64,000 nt of DNA. It comes from Acidovorax sp. SUPP3334 (GTDB lineage Bacteria; Pseudomonadota; Gammaproteobacteria; Burkholderiales; Burkholderiaceae_C). A program made the translations under genes and the position numbers. Where the stretch lies: positions 1-64,000 of the forward strand of contig NZ_BQXQ01000027.1 in the NCBI RefSeq assembly GCF_030159055.1, written 5' to 3'. This document shows positions 12,036 through 20,320 of the stretch, one piece after another. Under the pieces are notes generated by a model. The model was not told the origin of the DNA and searched no databases. It was given only the letters and a program-made list of their open reading frames with translations. Position 1 is the stretch's first letter, and each line of letters begins with the position of its first letter.

Positions 12036-12974
12036 ATGACCGACTTGATCCTTCACCACTACCCCTCGTCGCCGTTCTCCGAAAAGATCCGCGCCGTGAT
12101 GGGTTTCAAGCACCTGGCCTGGAAGTCGGTCATCGTGCCCCGCTTGGCGCCCAAGCCCGACGTGCTGGCGCTCACCGGCGGCTACCGGCGCACGCCGTTC
12201 CTGCAGGTGGGGGCCGACATCTACTGCGACACCGCGCTGATCTGCGACGTGCTGGAGCACGCCCAGCCCGAGCCGGTGCTGTACCCGCCGCACCTCAAGG
12301 GCGTCTCGCGCGTGTTCGCGCAGTGGGCCGACACCACGCTGTTCTGGGCCGCCATGGCCTACAACCTGCAGCCGCGCGGCGCGGCGGTGCTGTTCGCCAA
12401 CCTGCCGCCGGGCGCGATCCAGGCGTTCGGCGAGGACCGCAAGGCCATGACCGTCGGCATGAACCGCCTGCGCCCGGCGGATGCCGCGGCGGCCTACCGC
12501 TCGTACCTGCGCCGCATCGCGCACATGGCCGAAGAGCACGAATTCCTGTTCGGCGCCGAGCCGTGCCTGGCCGACTTCGCCGCCTACCACCCGCTGTGGT
12601 TCACGCGCACCTGCGTGCCGGTGATGGCCGACATCTTCGCCGCCACGCCCGCCGTGCCCGAGTGGATGGACCGCATCGCCGCCCTGGGCCACGGCCGCAT
12701 GGAGAAGTTCACCGCCGAGGACGCGATCGCCGTGGCCGCTGCGGCCGAGCCCCTGCCGTTGCCGCCGGAGCCGTTCCAGGACGAGCACGGCATCGCGCTG
12801 GGCAGCCGGATCACCATCGCCGCCGAAACCTTCGGCACCGAGCCGACCGAAGGCACGCTCGTCGCGGCCACGCGCACGCGCTACACGCTGGCCCGCACCG
12901 ATGCGCGGGCGGGCACGCTGCACGTGCATTTCCCACGCATCGGCTACGTACTCAAGACAACGGAGACAGCATGA
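12036..12974 (+). CDS. Glutathione S-transferase family protein
   Basis: A 312-residue protein with an N-terminal thioredoxin-like GST domain (LHHYPSSPFSEKIRAVMG, residues about 5-22, and the cis-Pro turn RRTPFLQVGADIYCDTALI) and an all-helical C-terminal domain from about residue 95 to 225. After that comes an extra 80-residue tail (FGTEPTEGTLVAAT..VHFPRIGY) not found in short GSTs. Ser replaces the catalytic Cys or Tyr of several classes. AGGAGA at 12023 supports the ATG at 12036. Its last bases overlap the ATG of the next SDR gene (ATGA), so the two are coupled. The substrate is unknown. Confidence 0.82.
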   Translation: MTDLILHHYPSSPFSEKIRAVMGFKHLAWKSVIVPRLAPKPDVLALTGGYRRTPFLQVGADIYCDTALICDVLEHAQPEPVLYPPHLKGVSRVFAQWADTTLFWAAMAYNLQPRGAAVLFANLPPGAIQAFGEDRKAMTVGMNRLRPADAAAAYRSYLRRIAHMAEEHEFLFGAEPCLADFAAYHPLWFTRTCVPVMADIFAATPAVPEWMDRIAALGHGRMEKFTAEDAIAVAAAAEPLPLPPEPFQDEHGIALGSRITIAAETFGTEPTEGTLVAATRTRYTLARTDARAGTLHVHFPRIGYVLKTTETA

Positions 12975-13870
12975 TCGAATCGTTCGAGGGCAAGACGGCG
13001 GTACTGACCGGCGCGGGATCGGGCTTCGGCCTCGAATGCGCCCGCATCGGCGCGCAGCGGGGCATGAATCTCGTGCTGGTGGACGTGCAGCAGGACGCGC
13101 TGGATGCCGCCGCGGCCGAGCTGCAGGCTGCGGGCGCCGCCGTGCTGGCGCGGCGCGTGGACGTGGCCGACGCCGCGCAGATGGAGCAGCTGGCCGCCGA
13201 CGTGCAGCAGCGCTTCGGCGCGCCGCACCTCGTGTTCAACAACGCGGGCGTGGGCGCGGGCGGGCTGCTGTGGGAAAGCAGCGTGAAGGACTGGGACTGG
13301 GTGATGGGCGTGAACGTGATGGGCGTGGTGCACGGCGTGCGCCTGTTCACCCCCATGATGCTGGCCGCCGCCGCGAAGGACCCGCAGTGGCGCGGCCACA
13401 TCGTCAACACGGCCAGCATGGCCGGGCTGCTGACGGCCCCCAACATGGGCATCTACAACGTGAGCAAGCACGCGGTGGTGGCCCTGTCCGAAACGCTGCA
13501 CCAGGACCTGGCGCTCGTCACCGACCAGATCGGCGCCAGCGTGCTGTGCCCGTACTTCGTGCCCACGGGCATCACCCGCAGCGAACGCAACCGGCCGGAC
13601 ACGCCGGCCGTGCAGCTCACCAAGAGCCAGATGATCGGCCAGGCCATGACCGACAAGGCCGTCAGCAGCGGCAAGGTGACCGCGGCCGAAGTGGCACAGC
13701 GGGTGTTCGACGCCGTGGGGGCAGGGCAGTTCTACATCTTCAGCCACCCGCAGGCGCTGGGCAACGTGCAAAGCCGCATGGAGCACATCGTGCGCGGCGA
13801 GAACCCGCCCGACCCGTTCCTCGCGCGGCCCGACATCGGCCAGCGGCTGCGCGAGCAGCTGCGGGGGTAG
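12971..13870 (+). CDS. SDR family NAD(P)-dependent oxidoreductase
   Basis: A 299-residue short-chain dehydrogenase: TGAGSGFGLECARIG for the cofactor (residues about 12-26), FNNAGVGAGG near 88, catalytic Ser in VNTASMAGLLTA, YNVSKHA with Tyr and Lys near 162, and CPYFVPTGI. The long C-terminal helix bundle (HIVRGENPPDPFL) is that of the subgroup annotated as SDR family oxidoreductases of lipid or steroid-like substrates. The ATG overlaps the stop of the GST-like gene. It is the last gene of the 10514-13870 run; a dispersed repeat follows. Confidence 0.88.
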   Translation: MIESFEGKTAVLTGAGSGFGLECARIGAQRGMNLVLVDVQQDALDAAAAELQAAGAAVLARRVDVADAAQMEQLAADVQQRFGAPHLVFNNAGVGAGGLLWESSVKDWDWVMGVNVMGVVHGVRLFTPMMLAAAAKDPQWRGHIVNTASMAGLLTAPNMGIYNVSKHAVVALSETLHQDLALVTDQIGASVLCPYFVPTGITRSERNRPDTPAVQLTKSQMIGQAMTDKAVSSGKVTAAEVAQRVFDAVGAGQFYIFSHPQALGNVQSRMEHIVRGENPPDPFLARPDIGQRLREQLRG

Positions 13871-13920
13871 GCTGCAGGATGGTTGCAGGGGAAAGGTTGC
13901 TGGCGGATTTATCAACTAAA

Positions 13921-13973
13921 AAGGCCGCCAGCACATATTCCTCTAGGGGGTGTTGCTATTATTTAAATAGCAA
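13921..13973 (+). repeat. Dispersed Comamonadaceae repeat, copy 4
   Basis: AAGGCCGCCAGCACATATTC then CTCTAGGGGGTG then TTGCTATTATTTAAATAGCA. It lies in the 72-bp gap between two convergent SDR genes and invades the 3' end of the minus-strand gene, supplying its stop codon. Confidence 0.85.
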
Positions 13974-14740
13974 ACTGTTGATCGGCGCGGCGCCAGGCGG
14001 ATCGCGCCGTCCAGGCGGATCACCTCGCCGTTGAGCATGTCGTTCTCGAAGATGTGCTGCACCAGGCGCGCGTAGTCTTCGGGCGTGCCCAGGCGGCTGG
14101 GGAACGGAACGCCGGCCGCCAGCGCATCCTGCACTTCCTGCGGCATGCCGAACAGCATGGGCGTGCCGAAGATGCCGGGGGCGATGGTCATGTTGCGGAT
14201 GCCGTTGCGCGCCAGATCGCGTGCGATCGGCAGCGTCATGCCCACGATCCCGCCCTTCGAAGCCGCGTAGGCCGCCTGGCCGATCTGGCCGTCGTAGGCC
14301 GCCACGCTGGCGGTGGAAATCATCACGCCGCGCTCGCCGGTGGCTTCGGGCTCGTTCTTGGCCATGGCTTCGGCGGCCAGGCGGATCATGTTGAAGCTGC
14401 CGATCAGGTTCACCGTGATGGCCTTGGTGAACAGCGGCAGGGCGTGCGCGCCGTTCTTGCCCACGGTCTTCTCGGCGGGGGCGATGCCCGCGCAGTTGAC
14501 CAGGCCCATCAGCTTGCCCAGGGACACGGCCTTGGCCACCACGGCCTGGCCATCGGCTTCCTGGCTCACGTCGCACTTCACGAAGGCGCCGCCGATGTCG
14601 CGGGCCACGGCCTCGCCCTTGTCGGCCTGCATGTCGGCGATCACGACCTTGCCGCCCTGCGTGGTCAGCTTGCGTGCCGTGCCTTCGCCCAGGCCGGACG
14701 CGCCGCCGGTGACGATGAATACCTTGCCTTGGATGTCCAT
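13943..14740 (-). CDS. 3-hydroxyacyl-CoA dehydrogenase type II (HSD10-like SDR)
   Basis: A 265-residue SDR close to the HSD17B10 / 2-methyl-3-hydroxybutyryl-CoA dehydrogenase group: [16 protein letters not shown] for the cofactor, [19 protein letters not shown], catalytic Ser in [22 protein letters not shown], and the ending [18 protein letters not shown]. Enzymes of this type act in isoleucine degradation and short-chain beta-oxidation. Family members end at about LAPR; here about 13 further residues (..[12 protein letters not shown]) are read from the dispersed repeat before a stop. The start is ATG 14740, 23 bp from a perfect palindrome at 14764-14777 that looks like its operator. Confidence 0.9.
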   Translation of the reverse strand: MDIQGKVFIVTGGASGLGEGTARKLTTQGGKVVIADMQADKGEAVARDIGGAFVKCDVSQEADGQAVVAKAVSLGKLMGLVNCAGIAPAEKTVGKNGAHALPLFTKAITVNLIGSFNMIRLAAEAMAKNEPEATGERGVMISTASVAAYDGQIGQAAYAASKGGIVGMTLPIARDLARNGIRNMTIAPGIFGTPMLFGMPQEVQDALAAGVPFPSRLGTPEDYARLVQHIFENDMLNGEVIRLDGAIRLAPRRSTVCYLNNSNTP

Positions 14741-14763
14741 GGGAATTGACTCCTCGATGTGAA

Positions 14764-14777
14764 TTACGTTAACGTAA
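14764..14777. promoter_or_regulatory. Perfect palindromic operator, LiuR-like
   Basis: TTACGTTAACGTAA is a perfect 14-bp dyad, followed by AACGTCAATT. It lies 23-37 bp before the start codon of the HSD10-like gene, where a promoter spacer would be. The shape fits sites of MerR-family regulators of branched-chain amino-acid degradation (LiuR type) as I know them; the regulator is not in the window, so assignment is inference. Confidence 0.6.
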
Positions 14778-14807
14778 ACGTCAATTATGGCCGAAGCACC
14801 GGACGCG

Positions 14808-14833
14808 AAAAAGCCCGGCGAACCGGGCTTTTT
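14808..14833. terminator. Intrinsic terminator, bidirectional form
   Basis: AAAAAGCCCGG, loop CGAA, CCGGGCTTTTT: an 11-bp perfect stem with A and T runs on both sides. It lies 25 bp after the stop codon of the minus-strand iron-binding protein gene and most likely ends that transcript. Confidence 0.9.
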
Positions 14834-14858
14834 GCAGGGGGGAGGCGAGGCGTGCGGC

Positions 14859-15908
14859 TTACTGGAAGTTCACGCGGTCCAGCATCTGCTGCACCTTCGT
14901 CATGTGCTCGCCCACGGCGCTGATCGGAATGGTTTCGCTCTTGAAGGGCTTGCCGTCCGTCATGGCCTTCAACGCGGGGTTGGCCGTGTCCACGCCCTTG
15001 GCGGCGGGCCATTCGTTGTTGCCGTTGGCGAAGTAGTTCTGCGCTTCGGGGCTGGCCAGGTATTCCAGGAACTTGACCGCGTTGGCCTGGTTCTTGGTGT
15101 TGCGCGCCACGGCGCCACCGGCGATGTTCATGTGCGTGCCCCACGATTGCTGGTTGGGGAACACCACCGACACCTTGCCGGCGATGGCTTTGTCCTCGGG
15201 CTTTTCCGAACGCATGATGCGGGCGAGGTAGTAGCTGTTGGTCACGGCGATATCGCACTCGCCCGACGCCACGGCCTTGATCTGGTCGGTGTCCCCGCCC
15301 TTGGGTGGGCGTGCCAGGTTGCCGGCCACGCCCTTGAGCCAGGCCTCGGCCTTTTGCTCGCCCATGTGCTCGGTCACGGCGCCGAACAGGCTCAGGTTGT
15401 AGGGGTGCGAGCCGGAGCGGATGCAGACCTTGCCCTTGTTCTTGGGGTCGCCCAGCTCTTCGTAGGTGTCCACGTCTTCCTTGCTGACCTTGTCCTTGTT
15501 GTACACGATCACGCGGGCACGGGTGGACAGGCCGAACCATGCGATGCCGCCATCGGCCGCGGGCTTGGCGCGCAGGTTGGACGGAATGGTGTCTTCCAGC
15601 ACCTTGGAGCGAATGGGCAGGAACAGCCCATCGACCTCGCCACGGTACAGCCGGGCCGCATCCACCAGCAGGATCACGTCGGCGGGTGAGGCCGTGCCCT
15701 CCGCCTTCAGGCGGGCCATGATGCCGGCGTCGTCGGCGTCCACGCGGTTCACCTTGATGCCCGTGGCCTTGGTGAAGCCGGTGTACAGCGCTTCATCGGT
15801 GGCGTAGTGGCGCGCGGAGTACAGGTTGACCACCTGATCCTGGGCGGACGCGGCGCCGGCTGCGGCGAAAAGGCAGGCCGCCAAAACGGCTTTCATGGAC
15901 TTCGACAT
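14859..15908 (-). CDS. Fe(3+) ABC transporter substrate-binding protein, FbpA-like
   Basis: A 349-residue periplasmic binding protein. Residues 1-23 are a Sec signal peptide ([23 protein letters not shown]). The mature start [16 protein letters not shown], with its Tyr and His, is typical of FbpA/FutA ferric-ion receptors, and further C-terminal [12 protein letters not shown] supplies the paired Tyr that would coordinate iron. ATG 15908 gives the signal peptide directly; ATG 15896 is an alternative. A Fur-like box lies about 48 bp upstream. No permease or ATPase gene is adjacent, so it is an orphan component that must use a transporter encoded elsewhere. Confidence 0.9.
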   Translation of the reverse strand: MSKSMKAVLAACLFAAAGAASAQDQVVNLYSARHYATDEALYTGFTKATGIKVNRVDADDAGIMARLKAEGTASPADVILLVDAARLYRGEVDGLFLPIRSKVLEDTIPSNLRAKPAADGGIAWFGLSTRARVIVYNKDKVSKEDVDTYEELGDPKNKGKVCIRSGSHPYNLSLFGAVTEHMGEQKAEAWLKGVAGNLARPPKGGDTDQIKAVASGECDIAVTNSYYLARIMRSEKPEDKAIAGKVSVVFPNQQSWGTHMNIAGGAVARNTKNQANAVKFLEYLASPEAQNYFANGNNEWPAAKGVDTANPALKAMTDGKPFKSETIPISAVGEHMTKVQQMLDRVNFQ

Positions 15909-15955
15909 GGATGCGGTCTCTTTGAATGTGGAAACCGGGCGATGATAGGGCCAAC

Positions 15956-15968
15956 GAGAATGATTCTT
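15956..15968. promoter_or_regulatory. Fur-box-like site
   Basis: GAGAATGATTCTT contains the inverted hexamers GAGAAT and ATTCTT around one G, the core arrangement of Fur-regulated promoters. It lies 48-60 bp before the ATG of the iron-binding protein gene, so iron-responsive repression is likely. Flanking repeats of the full 19-bp consensus are only partial. Confidence 0.6.
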
Positions 15969-16103
15969 AAGTATGGCCTGAGGAATCGCAGGTTTATCGC
16001 AGGGTCTCGGCCCGTCCATGCCAGTGTGAATGCTGGCCGTGCCGTGCCGTGCCGTGCCTGGACGAGAAGAGAAGAGGAGAGAAGAGACCCCTGCCCGAGT
16101 CGC

Positions 16104-16505
16104 TCACGCATCCGGATCGAACGGCGCGGTGGGCGTTCCCTGGTGAAAGCGCATCTGCCAGCCGAGTGGCAAGCGCTCCCAGATCGAGGTGCGCAGCGTC
16201 CAGCGGTCGAAGGCTCCATCGGCCAGCCGGTGCACCGAGCGGTAAGTGAGCAGAGCGACGGCATCGCTCAAAAGCGTGATCTCGAAGCGGTCCGCGAGCA
16301 GGGTGGTGAGGGCTGGGCCCTGCGGCAGCGCCGGCAGTTGCGACAGGACGTCTGCCTTGGCATAGGTGCCGCCCGACCGGCCGAACTCGCGAAAGCCGTC
16401 GTGCAGGAGTGCGCCCAGCCTTGCCGGATTGCCGCGAGTCTCCGGGGTGTGCAGCTCGACTTCGAGGGCTTTCAGCAGCGCAAGGACGTTGTCAGTGGTT
16501 TGCAT
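16104..16505 (-). CDS. NTF2-like / DUF4440 domain protein
   Basis: A 133-residue small protein with the cone-fold pattern of the DUF4440/SnoaL-like group: LLHDGFREFGRSGGTYAKADVL near residue 36, FEITLLSDAVALLTYRSV near 70 and TSIWERLPLGWQMRFHQGT near 106. No catalytic residues can be assigned, and members range from ketosteroid-isomerase-like enzymes to subunits of unknown role. ATG 16505 was chosen because the in-frame upstream codons cross the phasin terminator. It stands alone; the short gap downstream holds (GTGCC)n and AGAAG-rich low-complexity sequence. Confidence 0.7.
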   Translation of the reverse strand: MQTTDNVLALLKALEVELHTPETRGNPARLGALLHDGFREFGRSGGTYAKADVLSQLPALPQGPALTTLLADRFEITLLSDAVALLTYRSVHRLADGAFDRWTLRTSIWERLPLGWQMRFHQGTPTAPFDPDA

Positions 16506-16566
16506 GGATGCGGACGTTGCGCCATGCCGGCGCCTGGGACTGGACTGGGGCCGGGAATCTACGGGC

Positions 16567-16595
16567 AAAAAAAAGCCCGGTAGAAACCGGGCTTT
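16567..16595 (-). terminator. Intrinsic terminator of the phasin gene
   Basis: AAAGCCCGGT, loop AGAA, ACCGGGCTTT (16572-16595), a 10-bp perfect stem preceded on the plus strand by eight A, which reads as a T run after the stem on the minus strand. It lies about 50 bp after the phasin stop codon. Confidence 0.9.
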
Positions 16596-16643
16596 GAATT
16601 GGATCCCTGAAACCGTTCTCGAGAGATCCAAGGAGACAACTTT

Positions 16644-17204
16644 TTAGCGCTTGCGCTGCTGCACGGCGGCGGCCGACTTGGCAGCGGCGTTGGCGGCCGT
16701 GTTGGCCACGGCGTTGAAGTTGGCTTCAGCGACATCGCTGGCTTGCTTCACGGCCTTTTGCACGGATTCGAAAGCGTTGTTGGCTGCGGAGACGGCGCTC
16801 TTGAACACGGCCACGCTGGTTTCGGAGCCAGCGGGGGCGTTCTTGGCGGCGGTGTCCACCAGGTTGCTGAAGTTGCGCTGGGCTTCGGAGGCCTGGGCTT
16901 CGAACGTGCGGCCGAATTCAGCGCTGGTGCTCGATGCGATGTCGTACAGGTGGCGGTTGTAGGCGGCGGTCTTTTCAGCCAGGGGCTGGAACAGGCTGGA
17001 CTGCAGGGACAGCAGCTCTTGTGCATCCTTCACGCTCAACACGGCTTGCGTGTGCGTGGCGACTTCGGCCAGGGCGGCACGGGAGGCGGTCACGTTCAGC
17101 TCGACCAGCTTTTCCATGCCTTCGAAGGCCTTGTTCGTCAGGCCGAACAGGGTTTCCAAATGGGCCTTGTGGGATGCGATGAGTTGTTCTGGGGTCAGCG
17201 ACAT
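16644..17204 (-). CDS. phaP: Phasin family protein
   Basis: A 186-residue amphipathic helical protein with the phasin_2 pattern: [20 protein letters not shown] at the start, [19 protein letters not shown] near residue 36 and an Ala/Lys-rich C-terminal third ending AAVQQRKR. Phasins coat polyhydroxyalkanoate granules and control their size and number. ATG 17204 is preceded by AGGAGA. Two TGC-N3-GCA dyads in the upstream gap resemble binding sites of the phasin repressor PhaR. It is monocistronic, with its own strong terminator. Confidence 0.92.
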   Translation of the reverse strand: MSLTPEQLIASHKAHLETLFGLTNKAFEGMEKLVELNVTASRAALAEVATHTQAVLSVKDAQELLSLQSSLFQPLAEKTAAYNRHLYDIASSTSAEFGRTFEAQASEAQRNFSNLVDTAAKNAPAGSETSVAVFKSAVSAANNAFESVQKAVKQASDVAEANFNAVANTAANAAAKSAAAVQQRKR

Positions 17205-17279
17205 GGTGTATCTCCTATTGATGGGTCCGCGAGGGACAAAGGGTTGAGACATCTGCGCTGTCGTGACCCGTGAGTCATG

Positions 17280-17348
17280 TTGCAGTGCAGCATGGATGGG
17301 ATTCTAGGCCGTTGAGAACAGGAATCAAGCGATTTTGCTGCGTTGCAA
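17280..17348. promoter_or_regulatory. Two PhaR-like dyads upstream of phasin gene
   Basis: TTGCAGTGCAG at 17280-17290 and CTGCGTTGCAA at 17338-17348 are both TGC-N3-GCA dyads, 58 bp apart, in the gap between phasin and the divergent thioesterase gene. PhaR regulators recognise TGC-rich dyads of this kind, released when the protein binds polymer. That PhaR acts here is inference. Confidence 0.4.
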
Positions 17349-17428
17349 CATGATTAGAGTGCATTACCAAAAACGGTCGTCGCATGAGGCACATCAAACA
17401 GAAAGCCCCGCTGGCAGAATTTGCGCCC

Positions 17429-17896
17429 ATGAATGCTCCGCCTTTGACTGCGCCGCCCCGCCGTGCGCCTGAGCCGCGCTCTGCCTATTCCGTCTTCCGC
17501 ACGATTACCACGCGCTGGGCCGATAACGACGCCTATGGCCACGTGAATAATGTGATTTATTACAGCTGGTTCGATACCGCCGTCAATGCTTATTTGATCG
17601 AGCAGGGCGCGCTGGATATCCACTCGGGCGAGACGATTGGCCTGGTGGTGGAAACCCAATGCCATTATTTCGCCCCGCTGGCATTTCCCCAGACGGTCGA
17701 GGCCGGCATTCGCGTGGCGCACTTGGGAAATTCCAGCGTGCGCTACGAAGTCGGGCTGTTCGCCCAGGGCGCGGCCGAGTCGGCGGCAGGCGGGCACTTC
17801 GTGCATGTGTATGTGGGCCGTGAGGACCGCCGGCCCCGCCCGCTGCCGCAGCGGTTGAAGGACGCGCTCGCGCCCCTGCACATTCCCCGGGATTGA
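17429..17896 (+). CDS. Acyl-CoA thioesterase, 4HBT hotdog family
   Basis: A 155-residue hotdog thioesterase of the YbgC/FadM type: TTRWADNDAYGHVNNVIYYSWFD carries the catalytic Asp in the usual position, and VVETQCHYFAPLAFPQTVEAG follows. These enzymes release free acid from short acyl- or hydroxyacyl-CoA. I chose ATG 17429 by family start; an in-frame ATG at 17384 would add 15 residues and neither has a clear Shine-Dalgarno. It is divergent from phasin and the shared 224-bp gap holds the PhaR-like dyads. Confidence 0.88.
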   Translation: MNAPPLTAPPRRAPEPRSAYSVFRTITTRWADNDAYGHVNNVIYYSWFDTAVNAYLIEQGALDIHSGETIGLVVETQCHYFAPLAFPQTVEAGIRVAHLGNSSVRYEVGLFAQGAAESAAGGHFVHVYVGREDRRPRPLPQRLKDALAPLHIPRD

Positions 17897-17906
17897 GCGG
17901 CCCATG

Positions 17907-17940
17907 AAAAAAGCACCGGCGCGCTTGCGCGGCCGGTGCT
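17907..17940 (-). terminator. Intrinsic terminator of the gamma-glutamyltransferase gene
   Basis: AGCACCGGC (17912-17920) pairs with GCCGGTGCT (17932-17940), and a six-A run on the plus strand just before it gives the T tail in minus-strand reading. It lies 61 bp after the minus-strand stop at 18002 and also follows the plus-strand thioesterase gene. Confidence 0.8.
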
Positions 17941-18001
17941 CTATCTCTATGGCTTGCAGGAGAGCCGTCCTGGCAGGCCGTTCTCCGCCTCCGCCAGGGG
18001 A

Positions 18002-20032
18002 TCAGGGCTTGTAGGTGTCGCCCAGGACCACGCCTTCACGGCGTGGATCGGCGCCGCCCTGCAGCACGCTTTCGCCATTGCGTTGCACGCGGATGATGGT
18101 GCTGGTGCCGCTCGACTGCGCCGAGGTGGATACGGTGTGGCCCAGTGCCCGCAGGCCGGTGATCAGCGGATCGTCGTTGCCGCCGTTGGCGCTGTTGATG
18201 GCCGGGTGCTCACCGCCCAGCGACGTCGTGGGGCTGTTGCTGGCGCCGAAGTCCACCAGCGAGGTGGCCTGCTGCGCATCCAGGCCCCAGTCGAGCGCGC
18301 CGACCACGGTCTTCACCACGTACTGGATGATGGTGCCGCCGCCTGGCGAGCCGGTGCCCATCAGGAAGTCGCCCATGCTGCCATCGGCCGCCTTCTTGAA
18401 CACCAGCGTGGGTGCCATCGAGCTGCGCGGCCGCTTGCCGGCTTCGACCCGGTTCGCCACCACGGCGCCGGTGCTGTCGGTCGGCGTGGCCGAGAAGTCG
18501 GTCAACTGGTTGTTCAGCAGAAAGCCCTGCGTCATGTGGAACGAACCCATGCCGGCTTCCACCGTGGTGGTCATCACCACGGCGTTGCCCTGCTTGTCCA
18601 CGATGGTGAAGTGCGTCGTGCCCTTCTCGTCGATCAGGCTCACGCCAGCGGGCTTGTTGCTCAGGTCGCCGGCCACTGCCGTGCCCATGCTCTTGGTCAT
18701 GCTGATCAGGCCCGCGCGGTTGCGCAGGTAGGTCTTGTCCAGCATGGCGGCTGGCGAGCCGCCGGGCAGCGACACGAAGTCGGTGTCGGCGATGTACTTG
18801 TCGCGGTCGGCATAGGCCAGGCGCTCGGCCTCGCTCACCAGGTGCACGCCCATCACCGAAGGCTTGCCGCCTTCGATGTCGATGGCCGTGGGCTTGTAGT
18901 TCGCGAGGTTGAAGTTTTCCAGAATGCCGAGCGCCGAGGCCACGGCGATGCCGCCGGACGACGGTGGCGACATGCCGCACACCCAGTAGTCGCGGTAGGT
19001 GGTGCAGACCGGGTCGCGGCGCTTGGCGCGGTAGTTGGCCAGATCGCTCATCTCGGTCAGGCCGGGGGTGATCGCCACGGTGGGCGTGCCGCCGCTGGTG
19101 ACCTTGATCTTGTTCACGATGCCTTGCGCCACCGGGCCGGTGTAGAACGCGTCGGCGCCGCCACCGGCGATGGTGTTCAGCGTGGTGGCGTAGGCGGGGT
19201 TCTTGATCAGCGTGCCCAGGCCCTTGGGGGTGCCGTCGGCATTGAAGAAATAGGCGACGGCTTCAGGGTCGCGCGACAGGCCGCCCGTGGCGCCGGCAAT
19301 GGCGCTGGCCATGCGGCCGCTGATCTGAAAGCCGTCGGAGGCCAGCTTGGAGGCGGGCTGGAACAGCTCGCTCCACTTGAGCTTGCCGTGGTCCTGGTGG
19401 GCCATCTCCAGCATGCGCACCGCACCGGGCGTGCCGATGGACCGGCCGCTGGCGCGAGCCCCGCCGGGCTGGGGCAGGGTGCGGTCGCTGTCGCTCACCC
19501 AGCGCAGGTAGTTTTCCGTCGCCGCCGCGGGCGCGGTTTCGCGGCCATCGTAGGCCTGCACTTTCTTGGCCGCCGCATCGTAGTGCAGCATGAAGGCGCC
19601 GCCGCCCAGTCCCGAAGACTGTGGCTCGACCAGCCCGAGCACCATCTGCACCGCCACGGCCGCATCGACCGCGGAGCCGCCCTGGCGCAGCACTTCGCAG
19701 CCTGCGCGCGACGCCAGCGGGTTGGCCGTGCTCACCATGTACTGCTTGGCATAGACCGCAGTCTTGCCCACCTTGTAGCCGGAGGCCGGCTCGGGCGCTG
19801 CGGGATCGCCCGGCAGTCCGGAGCCGACCGTGACCGAGCCGCCGTCGCTCACCACGGCGCAGGCCGAATCCTGGCCCGGGCCCAGTGCGCTGCCACTGCC
19901 GCCACCACCGCCACCACCGCCACCACCGCCGCCGCAGCCTGCGAGGACCAGCAGGGCCGCCGTGAGGGTGGCGGTGTAGCGCCACACGGCGCGCGCGTTG
20001 GAAGGTGTGGTGGGCGGGCGGGAATGGCGCAT
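18002..20032 (-). CDS. ggt: Gamma-glutamyltransferase, predicted lipoprotein
   Basis: A 676-residue Ntn-hydrolase that cleaves the gamma-glutamyl bond of glutathione and related peptides. The precursor is cut before the nucleophilic Thr in DEKGTTHFTIVDKQG; the downstream half has the family motifs MTTTVEAGMGS and PRSSMAPTLVF. The N-terminus is a lipoprotein signal (TAALLVLAGC) and the lipobox Cys is followed by twelve Gly encoded by a (CCACCG)n-type repeat, an unusual tether. At 676 residues it is longer than the E. coli enzyme, mainly from this N-terminus. ATG 20032 is the only start giving the signal peptide. No Shine-Dalgarno of note; it stands alone, divergent from pncB. Confidence 0.92.
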   Translation of the reverse strand: MRHSRPPTTPSNARAVWRYTATLTAALLVLAGCGGGGGGGGGGGGSGSALGPGQDSACAVVSDGGSVTVGSGLPGDPAAPEPASGYKVGKTAVYAKQYMVSTANPLASRAGCEVLRQGGSAVDAAVAVQMVLGLVEPQSSGLGGGAFMLHYDAAAKKVQAYDGRETAPAAATENYLRWVSDSDRTLPQPGGARASGRSIGTPGAVRMLEMAHQDHGKLKWSELFQPASKLASDGFQISGRMASAIAGATGGLSRDPEAVAYFFNADGTPKGLGTLIKNPAYATTLNTIAGGGADAFYTGPVAQGIVNKIKVTSGGTPTVAITPGLTEMSDLANYRAKRRDPVCTTYRDYWVCGMSPPSSGGIAVASALGILENFNLANYKPTAIDIEGGKPSVMGVHLVSEAERLAYADRDKYIADTDFVSLPGGSPAAMLDKTYLRNRAGLISMTKSMGTAVAGDLSNKPAGVSLIDEKGTTHFTIVDKQGNAVVMTTTVEAGMGSFHMTQGFLLNNQLTDFSATPTDSTGAVVANRVEAGKRPRSSMAPTLVFKKAADGSMGDFLMGTGSPGGGTIIQYVVKTVVGALDWGLDAQQATSLVDFGASNSPTTSLGGEHPAINSANGGNDDPLITGLRALGHTVSTSAQSSGTSTIIRVQRNGESVLQGGADPRREGVVLGDTYKP

Positions 20033-20320
20033 TGAAATACCTTTGTTTTTGAAGAAGGATGTGCCGTCGTCTCTGCGGCGCATTGAGCATACGCGCTGCG
20101 AGGGCACTGGCTGGCCAGCCACATTCCGTCGTGCGACATGTGCGCGATGGAGTGAGGTGGATGCACCCCGCCCTGAGGTGCGGCGGCCCATGCGCAGCGC
20201 AAGAACCGGACCAGCGGCACGCTCTGCGATGGGGCGCCCTTGATGACACAATGTCGCCCGACGGTGCGCCGCTGCCGTCCACCGCAGATGCCCAGCCGGC
20301 CCGCCACGGCCGCTTTCACC

